Positions 25,224 to 33,432 of a DNA stretch of 64,000 bases are shown piece by piece. The notes beneath the pieces are model-generated. The model was not told the DNA's origin and ran no database searches. It worked only from the letters and a program-made list of their open reading frames with translations. Source of the stretch: Sphingobacteriaceae bacterium. GTDB lineage: Bacteria; Bacteroidota; Bacteroidia; B-17B0; Aurantibacillaceae. Where the stretch lies: positions 1,984,001-2,048,000 of the forward strand of contig NVQB01000001.1 of NCBI GenBank assembly GCA_002319075.1, read 5' to 3'. Both the position numbers and the translations under genes were made by a program. The stretch's first letter is position 1. Each line of letters begins with the position of its first letter.

Positions 25224-25287
25224 CACTTCTCGACTAAGCACAAGCTGGCCTCAACATCCACTGGATGTTGATCCTGCTCGAAGTGAC
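25224..25287. repeat. Hairpin element related to the 1285-1404 repeat but with a different stem
   Basis: The core CAACATCC-act-GGATGTTG hairpin (within 25252-25270) is flanked by acaagctggcctcaa on the left and atcctgctcgaagtgaca on the right, closely matching the flanks of the 60-bp repeat at 1285 (acgagctggctcaa ... ccctgctcgacttgaca). The outer arms cacttctcga (25224) and tcgaagtg (25278) also pair imperfectly. The stem sequences themselves are unrelated. The remainder of the 25127-25395 gap shows nothing else recognisable. Confidence 0.65.
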
Positions 25288-25395
25288 AGGGTACAGCTAC
25301 CGTTAAGTTGATAAAAGGGTTGTAAGTTGGAAAAGGACAAAAGAGCTGCGTTTTTTTGAGCCAGTTTGCGCAGCAGGTTTAAAGAAGCCGAGAAC

Positions 25396-26598
25396 CTAAT
25401 ACTCAAAGGTACCGAACTCCGATTTTATGGTAACGTGTTTGCCTTCGCCTTTTTCAACGCGACCAATAATTTTTGCTTCTACATTAAAGCTGTGGCTGAT
25501 GGCCATTATTTTTTCGGCAAACATTTCGTCTACATATAATTCCATGCGGTGTCCCATGTTGAATACCTTGTACATTTCTTTATAGTCAGTGTGACTTTGT
25601 TCGTGGATGGTTTTGAATAAAGGCGGAACATCAAAAAGATTATCTTTTATGATATGAAGTCCATCGTTTATAAAGTGAAGTACTTTGGTTTGAGCCCCAC
25701 CACTGCAATGCACGATGCCGTCGATATTTGCTCCCATTTCAGAAATGATTTTTTTGATGATGGGTCCATAGGTGCGTGTTGGTGAGAGCACCAATTTTGC
25801 AGCGTCTACTTTTTCTGTTATATTTTTACCGTGTTCGTCGGAATAAGAAACCTCCACTTTGTCCTGTAAGTTTAAACCACCGGTGTAAACAACACTTTCA
25901 GGCAAATTAGGATCAAAGCTCTCAGGATATTTTTTTGCAAGAGTTTTTCCAAATACGTCGTGACGTGCGCTGGTTAAGCCATTGCTTCCCATTCCCCCGT
26001 TGTACTCTTTTTCATAGGATGCTTTTCCGTAACTGCTCAAACCAACAATCACATTTCCTTCCTTGATCTTATGATTGGAGATCACTTTGTCACGCTCCAT
26101 GCGACACATCACTGTGCTGTCGACAATTATAGTTCTTACCAAATCACCTACGTCAGCAGTTTCGCCACCAGTAGAGTGAATGGAAATTCCATTGTCACGT
26201 AAATTTTGTAAGACTTCTTCCGTACCATTTATGATGGCGGAAATAACATCTCCGGGAATTAAATTTTTATTTCTGCCAATGGTTGAAGAAAGTACGATAT
26301 TTTCTGTAGCACCAACGCAAATTAAATCGTCCACATTCATGATCACGGCATCTTGTGCAATACCACGCCAAACGCTTAAATCGCCGGTCTCTTTCCAGTA
26401 CATATAAGCTAAAGCAGATTTTGTTCCTGCTCCATCGGCATGCATTACCAGGCAATGTTTTTCACTGCCACTTAAAAGATCAGGAACTATTTTGCAAAAA
26501 GCCTTTGGAAAAAGGCCCTTATCTAAGTTTGCAATAGCTGCATGCACATCTTCTTTGCCGGCAGAAACGCCTCGTAATTGGTATTTATTGTCGCTCAT
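25396..26598 (-). CDS. purM: Phosphoribosylformylglycinamidine cyclo-ligase (AIR synthase), Bacteroidota type
   Basis: The 400-residue protein has the PurM fold signatures: HADGAGTKSALAYMY and QDAVIMNVDDLICVGA near the N terminus, the glycine-rich HSTGGETADVGD, and GLSSYGKASYEKEYNGGMGSNG. The C-terminal half carries NMGHRMELYV, matching the FNMGxGM region of PurM. It converts FGAM to AIR with ATP, the fifth step of purine synthesis, in the cytosol. It is longer than the roughly 345 residues of E. coli PurM, as is usual in this phylum. It is divergent from mqnA. Confidence 0.92.
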   Translation of the reverse strand: MSDNKYQLRGVSAGKEDVHAAIANLDKGLFPKAFCKIVPDLLSGSEKHCLVMHADGAGTKSALAYMYWKETGDLSVWRGIAQDAVIMNVDDLICVGATENIVLSSTIGRNKNLIPGDVISAIINGTEEVLQNLRDNGISIHSTGGETADVGDLVRTIIVDSTVMCRMERDKVISNHKIKEGNVIVGLSSYGKASYEKEYNGGMGSNGLTSARHDVFGKTLAKKYPESFDPNLPESVVYTGGLNLQDKVEVSYSDEHGKNITEKVDAAKLVLSPTRTYGPIIKKIISEMGANIDGIVHCSGGAQTKVLHFINDGLHIIKDNLFDVPPLFKTIHEQSHTDYKEMYKVFNMGHRMELYVDEMFAEKIMAISHSFNVEAKIIGRVEKGEGKHVTIKSEFGTFEY

Positions 26599-26624
26599 AA
26601 ATTCGGGACAAAGATACGGTTTTT

Positions 26625-26687
26625 ACCACAGAGAAAAAGAGATTTTTGAGATTCGCTGCGGGGTTTTTGCCACAGATTGCGCAGATT
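26625..26687. repeat. Seven consecutive 9-mers in phase (intergenic 9-bp repeat)
   Basis: From 26625 the sequence reads in 9-base steps: accacagag, aaaaagaga, tttttgaga, ttcgctgcg, gggtttttg, ccacagatt, gcgcagatt. The related units keep the same phase over 63 bases. It lies in the 193-bp gap between the divergent purM and mqnA genes. Confidence 0.6.
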
Positions 26688-26771
26688 GTAAAGTGCTAAA
26701 TGATTCTGGCCACAATAGACACTCCCAGAGCGTAAGATCCCGTGCCCATCTATTTACTCATTCAAAAACTG

Positions 26772-26779
26772 TATTTTTG
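26772..26779 (+). promoter_or_regulatory. Bacteroidota -7 box for mqnA (tatttttg)
   Basis: A TAnnTTTG match 12 bases before the ATG at 26792, implying a leader of only a few bases. Confidence 0.5.
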
Positions 26780-26791
26780 TTGCTCGTTATT

Positions 26792-27547
26792 ATGACAGAA
26801 AAATTCAGAGTTTCCATTGTAAATTACACCAACACACTTCCCTTTAAATGGGCTTTAAAAAGAAGTGATTTTCTTAAGAGCATCGATTTGCAGGAAGACA
26901 TTCCCAGCATTTGCGCTCAGAAACTAAAATACAAACAGGTGGATATTGCTTTGGTGCCTGTTGCTCTTTTGCCAGAGCTGGACCAGTACCATATTGAAAC
27001 GGATTATTGTATTGGTGCCAATGGGAAAGTAGATAGCGTAAAACTATACAGCGCTGTACCGTTGGAGCAAATTAAAACGGTGACGCTTGATTATCAATCT
27101 AAGTCTTCGATCACACTTATAAAAGTGCTTCTTAAATTTTTCTGGAAACATCCGGTTACGTTTCTCGAAGCAAAACCCGGATTTGAAAATGACATTCAAG
27201 ACACAAATGCTGCGGTAATTATTGGGGACCGGACTTTTGGTCTGCAGGGAAAACACGCCTACGAATTTGATCTTGCTGAAGAGTGGAAAAAATTTACAGG
27301 ATTACCTTTTGTTTTCGCTGCCTGGGTAAGCACTGAAAAACTTCCGGCAGATTTTATTGCAAACTTTAACGCCGTTTTAAAAGAAGGCATGGATCATGTT
27401 GCGCAAGCGGTGGAAGAAGATTACAACGTGAAAAGTCTTTCAAAAGAAGATACGGTTGTTTACCTGACAAAACGTATAGATTATAAGCTTGATGCCGACA
27501 AGCGCAAAGCTTTAAATTTATTCCTGGATTATATAAAACAGCTCTAA
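26792..27547 (+). CDS. mqnA: Chorismate dehydratase (futalosine menaquinone pathway)
   Basis: The 251-residue protein has the MqnA pattern: VNYTNTLPF at the N terminus, DIALVPVALLPEL, a DYQSKSSITL stretch, AVIIGDRT and GLPFVFAAWV. MqnA dehydrates chorismate to 3-enolpyruvylbenzoate, the first step of the futalosine route to menaquinone, so this organism probably makes its respiratory quinone this way. The frame is open 300 bases further upstream through the 9-bp repeat, but that extension has no protein-like features and the ATG at 26792 is preceded by a good -7 box. Confidence 0.9.
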   Translation: MTEKFRVSIVNYTNTLPFKWALKRSDFLKSIDLQEDIPSICAQKLKYKQVDIALVPVALLPELDQYHIETDYCIGANGKVDSVKLYSAVPLEQIKTVTLDYQSKSSITLIKVLLKFFWKHPVTFLEAKPGFENDIQDTNAAVIIGDRTFGLQGKHAYEFDLAEEWKKFTGLPFVFAAWVSTEKLPADFIANFNAVLKEGMDHVAQAVEEDYNVKSLSKEDTVVYLTKRIDYKLDADKRKALNLFLDYIKQL

Positions 27548-27554
27548 AACATTC

Positions 27555-27587
27555 TTGTTGAATCGCTGTGTTTTTTTTCTATCTTCG
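27555..27587 (+). promoter_or_regulatory. Putative promoter (ttgttg, 19 nt, tatcttcg)
   Basis: A TTG-containing -33 element at 27555-27560 and a near-consensus -7 box tatcttcg at 27580-27587 are spaced by 19 nt, ahead of the start codon at 27604. Confidence 0.45.
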
Positions 27588-27603
27588 ATTAAATCATCAT
27601 AAA

Positions 27604-29958
27604 ATGCTCAGGTCGAAAAAGAATCTATTTCTGTTTTTCATTTTTTTAAATGCGTTTGCATTTGCTCAAACAAAAGTTATTCCTTACCAGGAGTTACCCA
27701 CTTCGTCAGGCGCAAGCAGCGGCTCTGGTATTTTTTTCAGCGCTGCCATGAACCCTACTTTTGTGACCATTACTTTTGAAGGTCCTGCTAACAGGTGGAT
27801 TGCCCTGGGACTTGGCACCGCGATGTATACAACGGATGTCATTGTTTATTCTAACGGGCAATTAGCATCAACACATGCTTTGGGTTGGAGAGATTATTTC
27901 AACACTTCACATAACGGATCAGGTGTCACACTCGACGCTTCGCAGGACTGGACGATAGTTTCGACGAATACCGTTTCTTCGCAACGCACCGTTACGGCTA
28001 CACGTTCATTAACAACCGGCGATGCGAATGATATCGCCATAAGTTACACAGCATCAGCCCTTGACCTTGTTTGGGCAGCAGGGGCAACAGCTGATTATAC
28101 GATCGCTTACCACGGCAGTAGTAACAGAGCCTCAGGAATATCTCTTCCATGGCAAAGTATGCCCACCGCTTCTTTCTCCGCACTCTCAACAACGGTTTGT
28201 GCGGGCTCGGCCGTTTCTTTCTCAAATCAGTCACAAGGTGGACAAACTACTTACACCTGGAACTTTGGTTCGGGTAACCCTGCCACATCAACACTTACAA
28301 ATCCTTCGATAACTTATACAAATCCGGGCACTTATTCTGTTTCACTCATAACAAGCAATGCTGTAGGAACGGCCACTTATGTGCAGACCAATTATATCAG
28401 CGTTACAGCAAGCGTTGCCCCTGCCTTAAGTATTTCGCAGATCTCGGGAAACAATCCGATCTGCGCAGGGAGTCCGGCCACTTTTAGCGCAACCGCTATT
28501 AACGGCGGCACTTCCCCGGTATATCAATGGAAAGTTAACGGAACAAATGTGGGTACAAATACTTCCACGTTTAGCTCAACCAGCCTCAGCAATGGCGCAG
28601 TTGTTTCCTGTATTCTAACCTCTAACTTCACTTGTGCAACTCCTTCCACAGCAACCAGTAGTGCTATTACCATGACGGTAAATTCAACGGCCGCTGCAAG
28701 TGTTTCAATTACTCAGAACTCCGGAACAAATCCTATGTGTGTAGGAGTATTCGCTGGATTTACCGCTACAACAACAAATGAAGGTTCCAATCCAATCTTT
28801 CATTGGCAAATAAACGGAATAACAACGGTTACGACTGCTGGCAGTATAGGTTTTTCGACGTCATCACTTATTAATGGGGACGTGGTCAGTTGCATTCTCT
28901 ATTCAAGTAATTCCTGCGCAAGTAACACAGCAGCGACCAGTTCCGGCATTACCATGACCGTTAGTTCCGTGCTTGTTCCATCAATAGCTATCAGCATGAC
29001 ATCGGGCAGCAATCCAATGTGCACAGGCGCTCCGGCAACTTTTTCAGCCAACTATGCTAATGGCGGAATGAATCCGATTTTTCAATGGCATTTAAACACA
29101 ATGATTACCGGCGGTAACTCCCCTACACTTTCTTTACCAGGCCCCTTTTCCGGCACGGTTGATTGCTCGATGTATTCAAGCTCTCCTTGTGCAAGCGCAA
29201 CACTTATTACCAGCCCGGCACTTAATATGACTATTCATGCAACACCGGTTACCACCGTATCCCCAATGGGAGTAGTTGCACTTTGCACGGGTACGCATTT
29301 TTTAGCTATTGGATCCGCTTCAACAAACGTTCTATGGTCTAATGGCGTCACCACCCAAACTATACTGATAAATCAACCCGGAACGTATGGATTTACACAA
29401 ACTGTAAATGGTTGCTCCGGCGTATCTCCTGTATTTACCGTAGTTTCAGTGGTTCAACCCACAGTATCTCTTTTTATACCACAGCTCATTTGTAAAGATT
29501 CACCAACATTAGCATTACAAGGACAACCGTCCGGCGGCTTCTATTTAGGATCAGGTGTTACGGGTAATGTGCTCGATCCTTCGTTAATTGGGAACGGACC
29601 TTCTTTTGTTTTGTATATGTACGCAGAACTTTTTGGTGGCACACCCGCATGTGTCGATACTGCTATGGCATATTTCAGTATTTCAGATTGCGCAGGCGTC
29701 ACCGAAAATAACAATTCGCAGAATCTGATTTCTGTTTACCCTAATCCTTCACATGGAGAATTTGTTTTACAGTCTGCTTTTCAGAAAATAAAAACTGTTC
29801 ATGTTTATGATATAAGCGGAAAACAAATCTTTGCAAAGACAGATTTATCTGCAAACACCGCTATTATTGATCTTAAAGAGTTCAAACAAGGCGTCTATTT
29901 AGTTGAACTTCAACTGGAATCTCAGGTAGTGAGAACCCGCATTTATAAAACAGACTAA
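27604..29958 (+). CDS. T9SS-secreted protein with DOMON-like and PKD domains
   Basis: The 784-residue protein has a signal peptide (NLFLFFIFLNAFAFAQ). Residues about 35-185 resemble a DOMON domain: RWIALGLG, a TTDVIVYSNGQ strand, a TRSLTTGDANDIAIS segment and a final YHGSSNRAS, the layout of haem- or sugar-binding DOMON proteins. A PKD domain (about 195-270, TYTWNFGSGNPAT) and three immunoglobulin-like repeats (ISQISGNNPIC, ITQNSGTNPMC, ISMTSGSNPMC) follow, then a type A sorting domain (SVYPNPSHGEFV). It is expected on the cell surface. The DOMON call is from pattern only; a haem or carbohydrate ligand is inference. An ankyrin gene follows 5 bases later. Confidence 0.8.
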   Translation: MLRSKKNLFLFFIFLNAFAFAQTKVIPYQELPTSSGASSGSGIFFSAAMNPTFVTITFEGPANRWIALGLGTAMYTTDVIVYSNGQLASTHALGWRDYFNTSHNGSGVTLDASQDWTIVSTNTVSSQRTVTATRSLTTGDANDIAISYTASALDLVWAAGATADYTIAYHGSSNRASGISLPWQSMPTASFSALSTTVCAGSAVSFSNQSQGGQTTYTWNFGSGNPATSTLTNPSITYTNPGTYSVSLITSNAVGTATYVQTNYISVTASVAPALSISQISGNNPICAGSPATFSATAINGGTSPVYQWKVNGTNVGTNTSTFSSTSLSNGAVVSCILTSNFTCATPSTATSSAITMTVNSTAAASVSITQNSGTNPMCVGVFAGFTATTTNEGSNPIFHWQINGITTVTTAGSIGFSTSSLINGDVVSCILYSSNSCASNTAATSSGITMTVSSVLVPSIAISMTSGSNPMCTGAPATFSANYANGGMNPIFQWHLNTMITGGNSPTLSLPGPFSGTVDCSMYSSSPCASATLITSPALNMTIHATPVTTVSPMGVVALCTGTHFLAIGSASTNVLWSNGVTTQTILINQPGTYGFTQTVNGCSGVSPVFTVVSVVQPTVSLFIPQLICKDSPTLALQGQPSGGFYLGSGVTGNVLDPSLIGNGPSFVLYMYAELFGGTPACVDTAMAYFSISDCAGVTENNNSQNLISVYPNPSHGEFVLQSAFQKIKTVHVYDISGKQIFAKTDLSANTAIIDLKEFKQGVYLVELQLESQVVRTRIYKTD

Positions 29959-29963
29959 GTTTT

Positions 29964-30485
29964 ATGATTCGGAAATTATATACTTTTTGTTTGATTTTTC
30001 TTTTATCTGGTCCCGCTGTTTTTGCACAGGATATTTTTGATGCTGCCCGAAAAGGTGATATCCAAAGAACCGAAGCGCTTTTAAAACTCAATCCTGATAC
30101 TATTAACAAAAAGAACGCAGCAGGATTTACGCCATTAATCCTGGGAGCTTATCGCAATCAACTAAAATTTGTTGAATTTTTACTGTCGCACAAGGTGAAC
30201 GTGAATGAAGATTCTCCAGAAGGTCCCGCCTTATTGGGTGCCTGCTACAAAGGAAGCGTTGAAATCACGGAATTACTGCTCAGAAATGGCGCTAATGCAA
30301 ACGCTACTAACAGTCATGGTACTACCGCACTCATTTACGCGGCCATGTCCAATAATAGTACGTTGGTTAAGTTGTTATTAGCTAACGGAGCTAAAAAAAA
30401 TCTTGCAGAAAAATCGGGTAAGACTGCCCTTAGCTACGCGAAAATAAATGAATCTGCTGAATTGATAAAGCTATTATCAGAGTGA
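29964..30485 (+). CDS. Exported ankyrin-repeat protein
   Basis: A signal peptide (LYTFCLIFLLSGPAVFAQ) precedes four ankyrin repeats spanning about residues 22-170 (AAGFTPLILGAYRNQ, GPALLGACYKGSVEI, HGTTALIYAAMSNN, SGKTALSYAKINES). The 173-residue product would be periplasmic and bind another protein. Its start lies 5 bases after the DOMON gene, so they are probably cotranscribed. The last 9 bases overlap the convergent lipid kinase gene. Confidence 0.85.
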   Translation: MIRKLYTFCLIFLLSGPAVFAQDIFDAARKGDIQRTEALLKLNPDTINKKNAAGFTPLILGAYRNQLKFVEFLLSHKVNVNEDSPEGPALLGACYKGSVEITELLLRNGANANATNSHGTTALIYAAMSNNSTLVKLLLANGAKKNLAEKSGKTALSYAKINESAELIKLLSE

Positions 30486-31376
30486 TTGACTTTTTTTATA
30501 GTTTTCTCCAACAATGGCGTTAAGTGTTTGTTTTTTATTTTCAAAAACCACCTCTCTGTCGGTGAATTCAGGATCTCCGTCAAAATGGATGCAGTCTTTT
30601 TCATCGCGCGTTATCTTAACCTTATCGGTTACATAAGTTTCTATGTGTTTACTAAGATGCGCTTTTTTCATTAAGATCTTAGCCATCAAACCGAATACCT
30701 GCAATGCATTAAATGGCTTCAGAATGGCAATATGAAACAATCCATCTTCCATGTTAGCTTGAGGGGCTATGTAAAAATCATTTCCATACTGCCCGGCATT
30801 GGCCACGGTAATCAGGAAAGCTTTACGCTCTATTTTTTGTCCGTTAAACTCCAGAGTATATTTCTTCGCCCGGTATTTGAATAATTCTCTGAACGTAATT
30901 TTTATGTAGCCTTGAAGTCCTCGCTTTGTCATGGCCGCGAAAAGATTTCCGATATGGGCATCGAAACCAATACCGCTGGTGCAGAAAAATGGAATCCCAT
31001 TTACAACACCGTTATCCATGCGTGTTATTTTTCCTTGTGCAATTTGCCTGATTACTTCCTCAATCTTCATGGATAATCCCAATGAACGTGCGAGTCCGTT
31101 ACCAGAGCCAATCGGCACGATTCCCAGAGTAATGTCAGTACCTAAGATTGTTTTTGCTACGTAGTTTACAGTTCCGTCACCACCCACGGCAATAGCATCT
31201 GTGTAACCTTCTGTTTTAAGAAGTCCGGCAATTTCTTCAAAATGATCTTTGTCTTTCCAGATAACTACCTGGTAATAAATATTCGCCGGAAATTCTTTTC
31301 GTATTTCTTCAATGATGCGGTCCGAAACACGTTTTCCAGCATTCGGATTCACAATAAACAATATTTTACGGGGCAT
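30477..31376 (-). CDS. Diacylglycerol-kinase-family lipid kinase (YegS/DgkB type)
   Basis: The 299-residue protein has FIVNPNAGK at the N terminus and the nucleotide-binding GGDGTVN motif (65-71), followed by PIGSGNGLARSL and a beta-rich C-terminal domain with an acidic metal-site segment (HFDGDPEF). Family enzymes phosphorylate diacylglycerol, sphingoid bases or undecaprenol-type lipids at the inner membrane. The frame also opens at 31418, but the ATG at 31376 gives the canonical MPRKILFIVNPNAGK start, one base after the stop of the upstream glycosyltransferase. It is the last gene of a three-gene operon. Confidence 0.88.
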   Translation of the reverse strand: MPRKILFIVNPNAGKRVSDRIIEEIRKEFPANIYYQVVIWKDKDHFEEIAGLLKTEGYTDAIAVGGDGTVNYVAKTILGTDITLGIVPIGSGNGLARSLGLSMKIEEVIRQIAQGKITRMDNGVVNGIPFFCTSGIGFDAHIGNLFAAMTKRGLQGYIKITFRELFKYRAKKYTLEFNGQKIERKAFLITVANAGQYGNDFYIAPQANMEDGLFHIAILKPFNALQVFGLMAKILMKKAHLSKHIETYVTDKVKITRDEKDCIHFDGDPEFTDREVVFENKKQTLNAIVGENYKKSQSL

Positions 31377-31377
31377 A

Positions 31378-32466
31378 CTAGACGCTGATGATTTCGTTAT
31401 AGATTCTGTGTTTTGCATTCGCTACCCAATTTTTAAACCATGGATTTGATCCGTCAAATGTAGTAGAAAAATTGGCAAGTTTGCTTAAATCGAAACTATC
31501 TGAAAATATTCCTGCGCCTGCTTTGTAGGCATCACGCGAGTTACAAAATTGTTCAAAATGTCCATGAATTGGAACCATCAAAACCGGCTTGCCTAAATAC
31601 ATGGCTTCGCAAACACTTTCAAATCCAGCAGTGCTGGCAAGTCCCTTACTTTTACTCATCATTTCCAAAAATAATTTGTCGTTGATGGCGTGTAAAAAAA
31701 GTTTTTCTTTATCAAACTCGTAACTGGCGTTTATTTTTTCGGGTTGATCTGTAAAGCAATGCAGTGTAATCTCTGGATTTTTCCTATGCCAGCTTAACAC
31801 TTCTTCAAAATAACCACTATTAACAAGGTACACCAGGTAAAAATCGTCGCGCTTGGTCTGAAGTTCGAATATCTCCTTGCGTAACAGAGGCGGCACTATA
31901 ACTACTTCTTCATTGTTGGTGTGAATTTTATAAAAAGAAAGTCCCAGATTTTTGGAAGATCCTTTCGAGGTCATACGCGTAAAGAACTTAATAGCAGCTC
32001 TGTCAAGCCAATGGCCTTCGGGGAATTCGAAGTCGGGATGAAAATAAATATACTGGTGTCCTACACAAATTAATTTTGCCTGTGGCTTGTAGAAACGGTA
32101 ATACAAGCCGATCAACAAATCAAAAAAGTTGATCACCACATCCGGCTGATGCTCCTTCATTAATGCATCTATCGCTTTTAAACTATTCCGGAACGTTTTC
32201 AGTTTTCCAAAATTATGAATAACCGACTTAGTGATGTTTATACTTTTATTGTTTTTATCGCATACAAAATTGGGACTTTGTAATTGAATAATGGGACATT
32301 TTATCTTATCAAAGAAAAATTGCGGCACGTCTCTGTTGCCCGAAGAACCAAGAATAACGGCGCATACAGTATGTCCTTCTTCAATGAGAAGATCATACAT
32401 GCTTAATGTTTGGGTCATATGACCGCGACCTTCACCCTGTACGGATAAAATATACTTTTTAGACAT
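31378..32466 (-). CDS. GT-B-fold glycosyltransferase (MJ1255/VC2487-like)
   Basis: The 362-residue protein starts MSKKYILSVQGEGRGHMTQ, the glycine-rich first loop of MurG/MGT-like glycosyltransferases, and ends with the sugar-nucleotide-binding region GLASTAGFESVCEAMYLGKPVLMVP, close to the MJ1255/VC2487 family. It would transfer a sugar from a nucleotide donor to a lipid or glycan acceptor on the cytosolic side of the membrane. It starts one base after the stop of the LpxH-like gene and stops one base before the lipid kinase start, so all three are one operon. Confidence 0.82.
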   Translation of the reverse strand: MSKKYILSVQGEGRGHMTQTLSMYDLLIEEGHTVCAVILGSSGNRDVPQFFFDKIKCPIIQLQSPNFVCDKNNKSINITKSVIHNFGKLKTFRNSLKAIDALMKEHQPDVVINFFDLLIGLYYRFYKPQAKLICVGHQYIYFHPDFEFPEGHWLDRAAIKFFTRMTSKGSSKNLGLSFYKIHTNNEEVVIVPPLLRKEIFELQTKRDDFYLVYLVNSGYFEEVLSWHRKNPEITLHCFTDQPEKINASYEFDKEKLFLHAINDKLFLEMMSKSKGLASTAGFESVCEAMYLGKPVLMVPIHGHFEQFCNSRDAYKAGAGIFSDSFDLSKLANFSTTFDGSNPWFKNWVANAKHRIYNEIISV

Positions 32467-32467
32467 A

Positions 32468-33307
32468 TTATTGGGTATTAATGGTTACACCTTTTGGCAA
32501 AATCTCATTGATGGAAGGAGATTCTGTTTTGGCTTCATTTTTAGCCGCTTCTTTTTCCGCCAACGTATTCAGAAATTCCTGGTAATAAATAATTTTCCAG
32601 TTGCCTTCATTGTCTTCTACAAGAGCTGTAAGGCTTTCTACCCAATCGCCCGAATTAAGGTATTCAATACCATTTATTTCTTTAATCGCCGGTTGATGAA
32701 TGTGTCCGCAGATAATACCATGACATTTGCGTGCTTTGGCCACCTTCACTAATTCGTTTTCGTAATCGGAAATAAAAGAAACAGCTGATTTTACTTTTGC
32801 TTTTACAATTTGAGACAACGAATAATAAGGCATACCGCGCTTTTCACGGTAGGCGTTATAATGACGGTTTAACCACAACAAAAAAGTATATCCAACGTCG
32901 CCTAACTTGGCAATCCATTTTAGTTTAGAAGTAATACTGTCGAAAAGATCGCCGTGTGTTACGAAATATTTTTTCTGAACACCGTAGTGAACGTAGTACT
33001 TACGTATAGAGAAATTTCCAATACGCAAAGGCATAATCTCTTCCAGGAAATCATCATGATTTCCCCTCAGGTAAATGATCTTACATTTGTTTTTAGACGT
33101 TAAGCTAATAATGTGCTTAAAGAAATTGCTGTGTTGTTTCGTCCATTTGCCACTCTTGCGCAATTGCCAGCCATCGATGATGTCTCCGTTTAAAATCAGA
33201 GTCTCACATTTGTGGTGCTTTAAGAAATGAACAACTTCCTTCGCTTTACTGGCTTTGATTCCCAGGTGAATATCTGAAAGGACAATAGTTTTGTAAAAGG
33301 TCTTCAT
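32468..33307 (-). CDS. LpxH-like calcineurin-fold metallophosphoesterase
   Basis: The 279-residue protein carries the metallophosphoesterase motifs DIHLG (D12, H14), GDIIDG (D42), GNHDD (83-87), THGD (H118) and GHIHQP near residue 205. This is the order seen in UDP-2,3-diacylglucosamine hydrolases (LpxH) and their paralogues. It is longer than E. coli LpxH, with a C-terminal extension. As the first gene of an operon with a glycosyltransferase and a lipid kinase, it may hydrolyse a pyrophosphate or phosphate in envelope lipid synthesis. Whether it is the true LpxH of this organism cannot be told here. Confidence 0.85.
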   Translation of the reverse strand: MKTFYKTIVLSDIHLGIKASKAKEVVHFLKHHKCETLILNGDIIDGWQLRKSGKWTKQHSNFFKHIISLTSKNKCKIIYLRGNHDDFLEEIMPLRIGNFSIRKYYVHYGVQKKYFVTHGDLFDSITSKLKWIAKLGDVGYTFLLWLNRHYNAYREKRGMPYYSLSQIVKAKVKSAVSFISDYENELVKVAKARKCHGIICGHIHQPAIKEINGIEYLNSGDWVESLTALVEDNEGNWKIIYYQEFLNTLAEKEAAKNEAKTESPSINEILPKGVTINTQ

Positions 33308-33373
33308 TAAGAGAGTTTTACAAATTTGGCTTTATCTTATAACCTTATCATGAAGAGATAATTAATTCTGAAT

Positions 33374-33406
33374 TAAAAAAACCCGCATGTATGTTACACG
33401 CGGGTT
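33374..33406 (-). terminator. Rho-independent terminator for the choice-of-anchor I gene
   Basis: The stem aacccgc/gcgggtt, extended by a paired tgt/aca, is followed on the minus strand by seven T residues. It lies just downstream of the stop at 33433. Confidence 0.85.
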
Positions 33407-33432
33407 AAGTAAAACAAGGCTAGGTTAAGAGC

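Noticed and set aside
26492-26791. 100-codon upstream extension of the mqnA frame
   Set aside because: It crosses the purM start and the 9-bp repeat, and a TAnnTTTG box precedes the internal ATG, so it is not part of the protein.
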